Assembly: GCF_024169315.1 (NCBI RefSeq)
Contig: NZ_JALJWR010000001.1
Span: forward strand, 6,250,501-6,314,500
Length of the DNA: 64,000 nucleotides
Origin: Pseudomonas migulae
Lineage (GTDB): Bacteria; Pseudomonadota; Gammaproteobacteria; Pseudomonadales; Pseudomonadaceae
Direction of reading: 5' to 3'
Shown here one piece after another: positions 53,550 through 61,431 of this stretch (position 1 is its first letter; each line of letters opens with the position of its first letter). The position numbers and the translations under genes were made by a program. A model generated the notes under the pieces. The model searched no databases and was not told the DNA's origin. It worked only from the letters and a program-made list of their open reading frames with translations.

Positions 53550-54404
53550 ATGAAAAGAATAATAGTGCTAGGGCTGATGTTGGCGGCGTTACAAGGGTGC
53601 AGTCTGCGCGACCCTGTCGGGGCTGAGCAGGACACCGAAACCCCGACGCTGACCCCGAGGGCTTCGACCTATTACGACTTGATCAACATGCCACGACCCA
53701 AGGGCCGGTTGATGGCGGTGGTGTACGGTTTTCGCGACCAGACCGGGCAATACAAACCGACGCCGGCCAGTTCGTTTTCCACCAGCGTGACCCAGGGTGC
53801 GGCGAGCATGCTCATGGATGCGTTGCAGGCCAGCGGCTGGTTTGTGGTGCTGGAACGTGAGGGGCTGCAGAACCTGCTGACCGAGCGCAAGATCATCCGC
53901 GCCTCGCAGAAAAAACCGAACACGCCGGTGAATATCCAGGGTGAACTGCCGCCGCTGCAAGCGGCGAACATGATGCTCGAGGGCGGGATCATTGCCTACG
54001 ACACCAATGTGAAAAGCGGCGGGGAAGGGGCGCGTTACCTGGGGATCGATATTTCCCGGGAGTATCGGGTGGATCAGGTGACGGTGAACCTGCGGGCGGT
54101 GGATGTGCGCAGTGGGCAGGTGCTGGCGAATGTGATGACCAGCAAGACCATCTACTCCGTGGGCCGTAGTGCCGGGGTGTTCAAGTTTATCGAGTTCAAG
54201 AAGTTGCTTGAGGCTGAGGTCGGGTACACCACCAACGAGCCGGCGCAGTTGTGTGTGTTGTCGGCGATCGAGGCGGCGGTGGGGCATCTGTTGGCCCAGG
54301 GGATCGAGCGGCATTTGTGGCAGGTGGCGGGGGATAATTCGCCGCAGAGCAGTGAGACGCTTGATCGGTACCTGACTCAGAACAAGGTGCCTGAAGAACA
54401 GTGA
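53550..54404 (+). CDS. csgG: Curli secretion channel lipoprotein CsgG
   Basis: The 284-residue lipoprotein has lipobox LAALQGCSLRD and the CsgG body: LINMPRPKGRLMAVVYGFRD, QTGQYKPTPASSFSTSVTQG, GWFVVLEREGLQNLLTERKI, and the QVTVNLRAVDVRSGQVLANV strands. It forms the outer-membrane pore for curlins. I chose the ATG at 53550; a GTG at 53541 would add three residues. It is the last gene of the long operon, followed by repeats. Confidence 0.94.
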   Translation: MKRIIVLGLMLAALQGCSLRDPVGAEQDTETPTLTPRASTYYDLINMPRPKGRLMAVVYGFRDQTGQYKPTPASSFSTSVTQGAASMLMDALQASGWFVVLEREGLQNLLTERKIIRASQKKPNTPVNIQGELPPLQAANMMLEGGIIAYDTNVKSGGEGARYLGIDISREYRVDQVTVNLRAVDVRSGQVLANVMTSKTIYSVGRSAGVFKFIEFKKLLEAEVGYTTNEPAQLCVLSAIEAAVGHLLAQGIERHLWQVAGDNSPQSSETLDRYLTQNKVPEEQ

Positions 54405-54510
54405 GCCGAGGCGGCCTTCGGGCCGACCAGGCTCTTGTAGATTCACCACGATCCATGTGGGAGCGGGCTTGCCCGCGATGGCTGTGTGTTGGGCAGTATA
54501 GGGTTTGATG

Positions 54511-54785
54511 GTGTACATATCCGTTGCTGCGGTAACGGCGGCTATTGGTTCCGCTTTTACAGCGGGTTACTTGGAAGAGCGCCAAGTAACCAAGCGCCCG
54601 GCGCCCCTGACGTACGGTGGCTCGCTAATGCTCGCCATTCCCTCACTCCGGTCCTGCTCCGTGGGCCCGCCGCCATCGGCCATCCATGGCCGGGGGCGGC
54701 TAACCCGGCATCCATGCCGGGTTGCCCACTGCGCAGAACCTGCGCTCGGCCTTCCGACGGGGCAGATCAAGATCAAAAACAAAGC
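54511..54785 (+). repeat. Dispersed repeat, copy 2
   Basis: It starts at GTGTACATATCC like copy 1 (20868) and keeps the GGCCATCCATGGCC and CCCGGCATCCATGCCGGGTT palindromes. The middle differs, with a TTACTTGG...CCAAGTAA hairpin also found in copy 3. Confidence 0.75.
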
Positions 54786-55145
54786 GAGGCGGCCTGATAG
54801 CCGGCCTGAAGTCCGTCAGGATCATCGGGGAGAACACCAATGTCATGCCCGCCAACAATCCACTGTGGGAGCGGGCTTGCTCGCGAAGGCGGCCTCGCAG
54901 ACGACCTGCTCTTGCGGATGTACCCGGAACCCTGTGGGAGACGATCTGTTTTTGCGGATGTACCCAGAACCCTGTGGGAGCTGGCTTGCCAGCGATAGAC
55001 GTCCAGACACCGCGTTCCTTCAGGCAGCACACGTCATCGTTAACGACCATCGCTGGCAAGCCAGCTCCCACAGGGGAATGCATATACCTGAAGAACCAGG
55101 TCGGCCCGCAGGCCGCCTCGCGGTGCTGTGGCGGTGGTCGCCCCC

Positions 55146-55390
55146 TCGTGAGGCCGAGTGGAGGTTCTGCGCAGTGGGCAACCCGGCATGGATGCCGGGT
55201 TAGCCGCCCCCGGCCATGGATGGCCGATGGCGGCGGGCCCACGGAGCAGGACCGGAAGGAGGGCATGCCGAGCCTAGGCGAGGCACCGAACGAAAGGGGC
55301 AAAAGCGCTTGGTTACTTGGCGCTTCTCCAAGTGACTCGCCGTAAGGGCGAAACCAATAGCCGCCGTTACCGCAGAAATGGATATGTACT
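55146..55390 (-). repeat. Dispersed repeat, copy 3 (inverted)
   Basis: This is the reverse complement of copy 2, from GAGGCCGAGTGGAGGTTCTG at its left to GGATATGTAC at its right. With copy 2 it makes a 0.9-kb inverted structure around the REPIN at 54971. Confidence 0.75.
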
Positions 55391-55477
55391 CAGTCAAAAA
55401 AACACGTCGGCTATCAGGCCGCCTTCGCTGGCAAGCCAAGCTCCCACAGGAACCGGTGAGCCCTACAAACCTCAGAC

Positions 55478-55516
55478 AAAAAAACCGCGACCCTCACCCA
55501 GGGCCGCGGTTTTTTA
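55478..55516 (-). terminator. Terminator of the curlin operon
   Basis: On the minus strand AACCGCGGCCC pairs with GGGTCGCGGTT and is followed by seven Ts. The A/T runs on both sides could let it work in both directions. Confidence 0.85.
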
Positions 55517-55526
55517 TCCCCCGCAT

Positions 55527-56972
55527 TTACTGCTGCAACACCGTCGCCCGGTTATCCGTCCCCAACTGCTGAACAGTCGCCATCTGCGTCATGCCGCTCT
55601 GATCAACATTGGCAATGTTCCCGGTGCCGCCCTGTGTCACATACGCCACGTTCATCGTGTCAGCCTGTTTCAAAGTGATCTGGTTATCGCTGCCCCACTG
55701 AGTGGTGTAGGCCTGGTTACCGGTGCCGGACTGGTCGAACGCGGTGCTGTTGCCCATACCGTTGCTGCTGCCCTGGGCCAGGTTGGTGGTGCCGCGCTGA
55801 TCGGCGACGAGGATGTTGTCGCTGCCGTTCTGGTCGAAGTACAGCTCGTTGTAGTTTTCAGCCTGGCTGACGGTGGTTTTGTTGCCGGTGCCGGTCTGGT
55901 TGGTGGTCATGACGTGGCCGACGCCGTCTTGCGTGAAGTTGGCGATGTTGGCGTTGCCGGTCTGGTTGATGGTTGCGCGCTGGTTGCTGCCGAACTGCCC
56001 ACCTTTTTGCGGGCCTTTCCAGTTGCTGGCATAGACCTTGTTGTCGTTACCCACCGAAGTCGCAGTGAGCGAATGCCCCTCGCCGGTCTGGTAGGTGAAG
56101 TGCGTGTTGCCCGTGCCTGTCTGGTACAGCGCGATGGTCGAGCCGGTGGATTCGAACTGATCGGCATAGATCGCGTTGAGGTCGCCGACCTGGAAGACCT
56201 GGGCGGTGTTGTTTTCGCCGAAGCTCTGGTCGACCACGGTTTCGTTGGTCAGGCCGATTTGGTCGACAGTGGTTTCGCTGCCGACTTGTCCGTCTTGCCA
56301 GACTTCAGTGCCGTTGCCTTCGCCGAACTGGTTGATGGTCAGGTTGCCGCCGTCGCCATTGCGCTGGTCGCCGTAGGCATAGTTGCTGGTGCCAGCCTGG
56401 TTGAGGTTGATCTGGCCACCCATGTGGTTGATCTGTTCGGCGGTGGCGTAGTTGGTGGTGCCGTACTGGATGATCACCGCGGTGTTGGCGATGCCGATCT
56501 GAATCTGTTCGATGTTGGCTTCGTTGCTGTCACCGAACTGGAAGGTTTGACCGGTCGTACCGTCCTGGCTGTCCTGATAGACGAACGAGAAGTTGCCGGA
56601 GCCTTGCTGTTGTTGCAGCACTTCGCTGCCGCCCACGCCGATCGACTGGCTGGCGTGGCTGGTGTTGAAGCTGCCGGTCTGTTGCTGGTTGATGGTGCTG
56701 TTGTTTTCGAACAACTGCTCGGCGTAACCGGCGTTGTAATCACCGATCTGGTTCTGGTCGATGGTGCTGGTGGCCGAGTCCTGCACGGCGGCCGCGTCGT
56801 TGCCCTGGCCGAGTTGCTGTTGGGTAGCGGTACTGAAAGGCGCCAGGGTCTGTTTCACATCGGCGACGTTGGCCGTGCCGACCTGGTCCTGGCTGGAAAT
56901 GCTGTCATCGGCCATCGCCTGGGCACTGACAATGACCAGGATGGCGGCGGTGAGGGGCGTCAGTTTGAACAT
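55527..56972 (-). CDS. Very long CsgA-like curlin (amyloid fibre subunit)
   Basis: The 481-residue exported protein (MFKLTPLTAAILVIVSAQAM) is made almost wholly of curlin strands of the form Q-x-G-x-x-N-x-A-x-x-x-Q, for example QIGDYNAGYAEQ, QFGDSNEANIEQ and TGNANIANFTQ. By eye there are close to thirty strand-turn units, against about ten in the 151-residue E. coli CsgA. The last one (LGTDNRATVLQQ) ends the protein. It should form a beta-solenoid amyloid exported by CsgG. It is the last gene of the minus-strand operon, 27 bases after the CsgB-like gene. The long plus-strand frame across it is a shadow. Confidence 0.9.
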   Translation of the reverse strand: MFKLTPLTAAILVIVSAQAMADDSISSQDQVGTANVADVKQTLAPFSTATQQQLGQGNDAAAVQDSATSTIDQNQIGDYNAGYAEQLFENNSTINQQQTGSFNTSHASQSIGVGGSEVLQQQQGSGNFSFVYQDSQDGTTGQTFQFGDSNEANIEQIQIGIANTAVIIQYGTTNYATAEQINHMGGQINLNQAGTSNYAYGDQRNGDGGNLTINQFGEGNGTEVWQDGQVGSETTVDQIGLTNETVVDQSFGENNTAQVFQVGDLNAIYADQFESTGSTIALYQTGTGNTHFTYQTGEGHSLTATSVGNDNKVYASNWKGPQKGGQFGSNQRATINQTGNANIANFTQDGVGHVMTTNQTGTGNKTTVSQAENYNELYFDQNGSDNILVADQRGTTNLAQGSSNGMGNSTAFDQSGTGNQAYTTQWGSDNQITLKQADTMNVAYVTQGGTGNIANVDQSGMTQMATVQQLGTDNRATVLQQ

Positions 56973-56999
56973 GATGAAACCTCCAGAGGGTGCAGTGCT

Positions 57000-57461
57000 T
57001 TAGCGGTATTGTTTGACCGAAACGCTCATGCCATTTCCCGACTGGCTCACGGCGCTGGAAAGCCCCGTTCCGGCCTGGTCGATGCTGGCGTCGTTGTTGT
57101 TGCCGTTCTGGGAAATCTGCGCACGGTTCTGGCTGCCGGTCTGGGTGATCGAGGCGGAGTTGCCGGAACCTTGCTGGGTGATCATCGCCATCAGGTCGCT
57201 GCCTTGTTGCAGGATCCAGGCTTCCTGATTGCTTCCCGACTGGACGATGGTGCCGAGCAACGACTGGCCGTTCTGTTGCAGCAGCGCCACGTTGGCCTGG
57301 CCGGTCTGGTCGATCAGCGCTTGCTGGCCAATCGGCGGTGGCAACTCGCCGAGATCGGTGCCGGGGCCCAGGTCGTCGTTCTCCATCAAATCGTCGGCGC
57401 GCACACCCGCGCTGCTGCAGAGCAGAAGCAGGCAGAGCAGGGTGGCGGTCGACGTTTTCAT
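57000..57461 (-). CDS. CsgB-like curlin nucleator
   Basis: The 153-residue exported protein starts MKTSTATLLCLLLLCSSAGV and after a short acidic/proline linker has five to six curlin units (IDQTGQANVALLQQNG, ITQQGSGNSASITQTG, ISQNGNNNDASIDQAG), ending SVSVKQYR. Its size and basic end resemble CsgB, the cell-bound nucleator of curli, more than CsgA. AAGGAC precedes the ATG at 57461. Confidence 0.83.
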   Translation of the reverse strand: MKTSTATLLCLLLLCSSAGVRADDLMENDDLGPGTDLGELPPPIGQQALIDQTGQANVALLQQNGQSLLGTIVQSGSNQEAWILQQGSDLMAMITQQGSGNSASITQTGSQNRAQISQNGNNNDASIDQAGTGLSSAVSQSGNGMSVSVKQYR

Positions 57462-57486
57462 GACGTTGTCCTTCAGGATGAGGCTT

Positions 57487-57514
57487 GCCCCATCGGCCAC
57501 GTGGTCGATGGGGC
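57487..57514. promoter_or_regulatory. Hairpin between paralog B and the CsgB-like gene
   Basis: GCCCCATCGGCCAC pairs with GTGGTCGATGGGGC with one mismatch. It lacks a T-run, so it may stabilise or attenuate the downstream curlin mRNA rather than end it. Confidence 0.55.
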
Positions 57515-57520
57515 GAAGAC

Positions 57521-59770
57521 TCAGTTGGAGATCACTGACACCGAGCGCACGGTGCCTTGGGACGAGGTGATGGTGGCGGTCGGGTTCACCGACGGGATCA
57601 CCGTGGTGGTGTTGCTCACCGTCAGCCGCCAGCGACCGGTCACTGGCACCGTGGCGGTGCCCAGGGTTGCCAGCCCGGTCGGGGTGGAAACCCGCACGGT
57701 GATGGTGTTGCCGGTGATCACCGATGAGGTGCCCGCAAAGTCCCAGGTGAAGCGGTTGTTGGAGCGCGCCGACACCGTCGCCGTGGTCACCGTGAACGCT
57801 TCTGCCGGTGGCCGTGGCGAGACTTGCACCGTGACCGTGGCCGGTGTCACCGACAGAGCGCCGAAGTTGTCCCGGGCGATGTAGGTGAAGGTCGTGGTGA
57901 ACGCCGTGGTAACAGTGGCCGGCGGGGTGTAGGTGAGCACCGTGCCGTTGCTGCTGACGGTGCCGCGACCGGCTGCTGGTTGGGTGAAACTGGCGACGGT
58001 CAGCGGCACGTTGCCTTCCGGATCGGTGTCGTTGAGCAGCACGTTGATCGGTACCGCCACGCCCAGCGTTGCGATGCTGTCGGCGACGGCCACCGGTGGC
58101 TGGTTAGGCGCCACGGTGATGGTCACGGTCGCTGCCGTGGTCGAGGCCAGGCCTTTGATGTCTTGAGCCTTGTAGGTGAAGGTTGTGGTCAGCGGTGCAT
58201 TGACCACGGCTGGCGGGGTGTAGACCACTGCTGTCGTGCCGCTCAATGCCACGGTGCCTTGCCCGGCGGCTGGTTGGGTCAGCGCAGTGATGCTCAACGG
58301 CGTGTTGCCGTCCGGGTCGCTGTCGTTGGCCAGCAGGTTGAGGGTGATCGGCACCCCGAAGCTGGTGCTGCCGGTGTCGGCAACGGCCAGCGGAGCCTGG
58401 TTTTCACCGCTATTCGGTGCCGTTCCAACCACCACAACCGGTTCGGTGTCACTGCCACCCGCGGCGGACTTGAGGGTGACACTGGCCGGTGGCTGCGTCA
58501 GATCGGCAACCGTCAACCGTTGCAGGGTGCCGGTTTTGCTCAGACGTCCGTAGCCTTGGGCAACCATGTCCGGCACCACCACTTCGTCAGACGAAGTGGC
58601 TTCGATCAGCAGGCTGTGATTGCTCCAGTTGTAGCGAGCGGTCTGGATCTTCACCACGTCGGTGACTTTGCTTGACACCGCGGTTGGCCGGCTGGTGCCG
58701 CTCGGGTCGGTAGCGGTGACCACCACCACCGGAGGAACGGTAGTCCCTGTCAGGCGATGAGCGAAGAACTGGCCGGTGTTGTCGCCGAGCATGTTGACCA
58801 GGCATGGCGTCTGCGGTGGTCCGGGAACCAGGGCCACGGTTTCGCGGAAACACAGGCTCGAACTGTTGGACGATTTGCCAAACACCTCTACCCGGGTACT
58901 GCTCGTGCCGGGACCTGTAGCGGTGCGGCGGTAAGTGGCGCGGCCGATTTCCGCAGGGGTTTGCGCACGGCTGTCGAGGACTTTGCCGGACACGGTAAAG
59001 AGGTTGGTCTGGATGGTCCCGGCCGGGCCCTGGACACGCAGGAAGTTGTTGTTGAACGGACTGCCGGTGACCGCTTCGGTGAGGTTCGGATCGCCCACGT
59101 ACGTTTCGATGGAGCCCGTGTCCGGGTTCACTTCGGTGTACGGACCGTTGACGCTGCGCAGGAAAGGCCCGACCTCGCCGTTGAGCGCACCCGAGAAGTT
59201 GCCCGGTGCGCCGATGCCGATATCGCGGGTGATGTTGATCGCCCGACGGCCCGGCGTGGTGACGTTGACCGTTTCCACGCCGTACGGGTGGGTGATGGTG
59301 TAGGTCCCCGCGACAGGAATGTTCACCCGCAGACGAATCCGCGCGAAGCTGGCCTGGTCGCCGTCGACCGGGTTTTCCGCAGCGAATGCCGCTTCGATCC
59401 CGGCCACGTAGGCATCCACGCCATAGCCTCCGACATCGTTGATGCTGGTCTCGGCGAGGAACCAGAACGCCTCCGGTGGCCAGTTATCCGGAAACACCAT
59501 CGGCTGGGTGTCGTCGAAGATCCCAGGTTCCGGGTTCAGGATGCACATATAGGAGGGCGCGCCAGGAGCGCCGGGTGAGCGCGAGCTGGTCGCCCGCGAC
59601 TGGCACAGTTCCAGCGACAGCAGATTGCTGTCCTGATACCACATGGGAAATTTCCCCGTGGCAAAGGTGTAGGGGCCGGTATCGACGGCATTGAGTTGCG
59701 CGAACGCACTGCCGGACAGCGAGAGCGTCAGCCCGAGCGCGTTGAGCGCGAAGCGTGGCCACTTGTTCAT
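57521..59770 (-). CDS. Secreted protein of unknown family, paralog B, with Ig-like repeats
   Basis: The 749-residue exported protein starts MNKWPRFALNALGLTLSLSG with AGGAGG upstream. Residues about 25-450 share a module with the gene before it, including PGAPGAPSYMCILNPEPGIF, GPYTEVNPDTGS and GGSDTEPVVVV, with two conserved cysteines. Then come two cadherin/Ig-like repeats with the NDSDPDGN and NDTDPEGN calcium-type motifs, and a third beta domain. No family is recognised. It lies in one minus-strand operon with its paralog and the curlins, so a surface adhesin or fibre-associated protein is plausible. Confidence 0.8.
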   Translation of the reverse strand: MNKWPRFALNALGLTLSLSGSAFAQLNAVDTGPYTFATGKFPMWYQDSNLLSLELCQSRATSSRSPGAPGAPSYMCILNPEPGIFDDTQPMVFPDNWPPEAFWFLAETSINDVGGYGVDAYVAGIEAAFAAENPVDGDQASFARIRLRVNIPVAGTYTITHPYGVETVNVTTPGRRAINITRDIGIGAPGNFSGALNGEVGPFLRSVNGPYTEVNPDTGSIETYVGDPNLTEAVTGSPFNNNFLRVQGPAGTIQTNLFTVSGKVLDSRAQTPAEIGRATYRRTATGPGTSSTRVEVFGKSSNSSSLCFRETVALVPGPPQTPCLVNMLGDNTGQFFAHRLTGTTVPPVVVVTATDPSGTSRPTAVSSKVTDVVKIQTARYNWSNHSLLIEATSSDEVVVPDMVAQGYGRLSKTGTLQRLTVADLTQPPASVTLKSAAGGSDTEPVVVVGTAPNSGENQAPLAVADTGSTSFGVPITLNLLANDSDPDGNTPLSITALTQPAAGQGTVALSGTTAVVYTPPAVVNAPLTTTFTYKAQDIKGLASTTAATVTITVAPNQPPVAVADSIATLGVAVPINVLLNDTDPEGNVPLTVASFTQPAAGRGTVSSNGTVLTYTPPATVTTAFTTTFTYIARDNFGALSVTPATVTVQVSPRPPAEAFTVTTATVSARSNNRFTWDFAGTSSVITGNTITVRVSTPTGLATLGTATVPVTGRWRLTVSNTTTVIPSVNPTATITSSQGTVRSVSVISN

Positions 59771-59805
59771 GATGCCTCCTGATGCGGATCTGGGCATGAT
59801 AGCGT

Positions 59806-61152
59806 TCATTGCACGATGACCACTTCTTCGGTGTCGCTGCCGCCATTGGATGACGTCACCCGAACCTTGGCCGGTGGAATCGGCGAGATGCCGGTCGACA
59901 GGGATTTCTCTGCGCCGTTGCCACTGAGGGCGCCAATGGCGACACCCGTGCCGGAGGTGACGGTGAGTACCGGCGGCGACGTTTCATCGCTGGTCGACGC
60001 CACGACCGTGATTTGCCCGCTGCCGAGGCTGTACTCGGCCCGTGAAATCACCACCAGGTCGGTCAACGGCATGGACAGGGAGGTCGGCGTGCTGCTGGGG
60101 ATGGCCAGATGGTTGTCGGCGGTCACCAGTAAATTGCTCGGCAACGTCGGGTTGGTGGCTGACTGGACGTACCAGTGGCCGGTGGTATTGGCCTCGGTCA
60201 AGTGCAGCGCCGGGGTGTTGCTGTCCAGGGTCACGGTGGCCGGCGGTGGCGGGGCCAGGACGAAGACATCCTGTTGGGCCACCGGGGCGCTGGTGCCGGG
60301 CTTGCGTGAGTAAGTGCTGCGTTCGGCAATGATCGGAGTGGGTCGAGTCACGGTCGATAACTTGCCGGAAATGGCCATCACCGTGGTGCGCAGGTCCAGT
60401 CCGTTAGGTCCTTCAATGCGGATGTAGTTGGTGTTGAAAGGGCTGCCGGTGAAAGCCTCTTCCACGTTCGGGTCACCCACGAATTGCTCGGCCGAACCGG
60501 TGACCGGGTTGGTCTCGGTATAGGGGCCATTGACGCTGCGCAGGAACGGGCCAATGTCGCTTTTGAGTGCGCCGTCATAGGTTTTCGGCGAGCCGATACC
60601 AATGTCCCGGGTCATGTTGATCGCACGACGCCCGGGGGTATCGACGTTGAACACATCGACGCCGTAGGGATGAGTGATGACATAGGTGCCCGCGGTGGGC
60701 ACGTCGACCCGAATACGGATACGGCCAAAACTGACCTGGTCGCCTTCAACCGGATCTTCGGCGGCGAAGGCTGCTTCGACGGCGCTGACATACGTCAGGT
60801 CGATGCCCCGTGCCGCGTCGACGATGGCTCCGTCGCCGGTGAACCAGAACGATTCATCGGGAAAGTTGGTCGGGAAAACGATGGGCTGCGTGTCGTCGAA
60901 AACACCGGGGGTCGGATTCAAAAGGCACATGTAGGAGGGCGCACCGGGCGCGCCCGGTACCCTGGAACTGACGGCCTTGGACAGGCAAAGATCGAGGGTC
61001 CGACCGTGGGAGTCCTGGTACCAGGCAGCGAACGAACCATTGGCGGGTACATAAGGCCCCGGGTCGACAGCGAACAGCGCTGCCTGCGTGACGCCTTGGG
61101 CCAGAGCGGACACGACCAGGGCGATCGCGCTTTTGGACAGTAAAGGGTGCAT
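59806..61152 (-). CDS. Secreted protein of unknown family, paralog A
   Basis: The 448-residue exported protein (MHPLLSKSAIALVVSALAQG) consists of the module shared with paralog B: ALFAVDPGPYVPANGSFAAW, PGAPGAPSYMCLLNPTPGVF, THPYGVDVFNVDTPGRRAIN, FLRSVNGPYTETNP, and a closing GGSDTEEVVIVQ. It lacks the Ig-like repeats. Function is unknown; no enzyme motif is seen. It is first in the operon A-B-csgB-csgA and has a sigma-54 promoter 57 bases upstream of its ATG. GAGGGA precedes the start. Confidence 0.8.
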   Translation of the reverse strand: MHPLLSKSAIALVVSALAQGVTQAALFAVDPGPYVPANGSFAAWYQDSHGRTLDLCLSKAVSSRVPGAPGAPSYMCLLNPTPGVFDDTQPIVFPTNFPDESFWFTGDGAIVDAARGIDLTYVSAVEAAFAAEDPVEGDQVSFGRIRIRVDVPTAGTYVITHPYGVDVFNVDTPGRRAINMTRDIGIGSPKTYDGALKSDIGPFLRSVNGPYTETNPVTGSAEQFVGDPNVEEAFTGSPFNTNYIRIEGPNGLDLRTTVMAISGKLSTVTRPTPIIAERSTYSRKPGTSAPVAQQDVFVLAPPPPATVTLDSNTPALHLTEANTTGHWYVQSATNPTLPSNLLVTADNHLAIPSSTPTSLSMPLTDLVVISRAEYSLGSGQITVVASTSDETSPPVLTVTSGTGVAIGALSGNGAEKSLSTGISPIPPAKVRVTSSNGGSDTEEVVIVQ

Positions 61153-61208
61153 GAGTATTCCCTCTATCAGAGACCTGCCCGTGGGGATGGGTCAGTTGAG
61201 GGTCCTTC

Positions 61209-61224
61209 GGCAACTTCCATACCA
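61209..61224 (-). promoter_or_regulatory. Sigma-54 promoter of the paralog/curlin operon
   Basis: On the minus strand TGGTATG-GAAG-TTGCC has exact GG-N10-GC spacing. The predicted start is near 61198, 46 bases before the ATG of paralog A. The CCCC-N6-GGGG site at 61314 lies about 90 bases upstream. Confidence 0.7.
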
Positions 61225-61313
61225 ATCGCTGAAAAAGGCCGCCAGAGGCCCGTAATCAGGGCTTGTCAGGCTCAGACGATGGCTGCTTGGCATTCGGGCA
61301 TACGGGCTTCTGT

Positions 61314-61327
61314 CCCCAGCATTGGGG
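61314..61327. promoter_or_regulatory. CCCC-N6-GGGG palindrome between paralog A and the histidine kinase
   Basis: CCCCAGCATTGGGG matches the pattern of the sites at 32575 and 44576. It lies between divergent genes and could activate the minus-strand promoter at 61209 and influence the kinase gene. Confidence 0.65.
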
Positions 61328-61431
61328 GTAGATGGGGAGAGGAGGCAGGCTGGGGAAGTGCGGTCCCAGGGTCGGGCAAACAGCCATGAGTGGGCTATAA
61401 CCAATGGGGGGAACCGCCGAGAAGTACGCCC

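Larger units (their letters stand above)
54405..55477. repeat. Repeat-rich intergenic block between csgG and the curlin genes
   Basis: About 1.07 kb without a convincing gene. It holds REP hairpins (54455-54481, 54863-54893), a REPIN with 54971-55074 as its outer limits (CCTGTGGGAGCTGGCTTGCC mirrored at the end), and two oppositely oriented copies of a 250-280-bp dispersed repeat flanking it. Frames that cross it vary between copies and look spurious. Confidence 0.8.

Noticed and set aside
55317..57884. An 855-codon plus-strand frame across the curlin genes
   Set aside because: It is antisense to two clear curlin genes with signal peptides. The repetitive curlin codons keep the opposite frame open, and it starts within a dispersed repeat.
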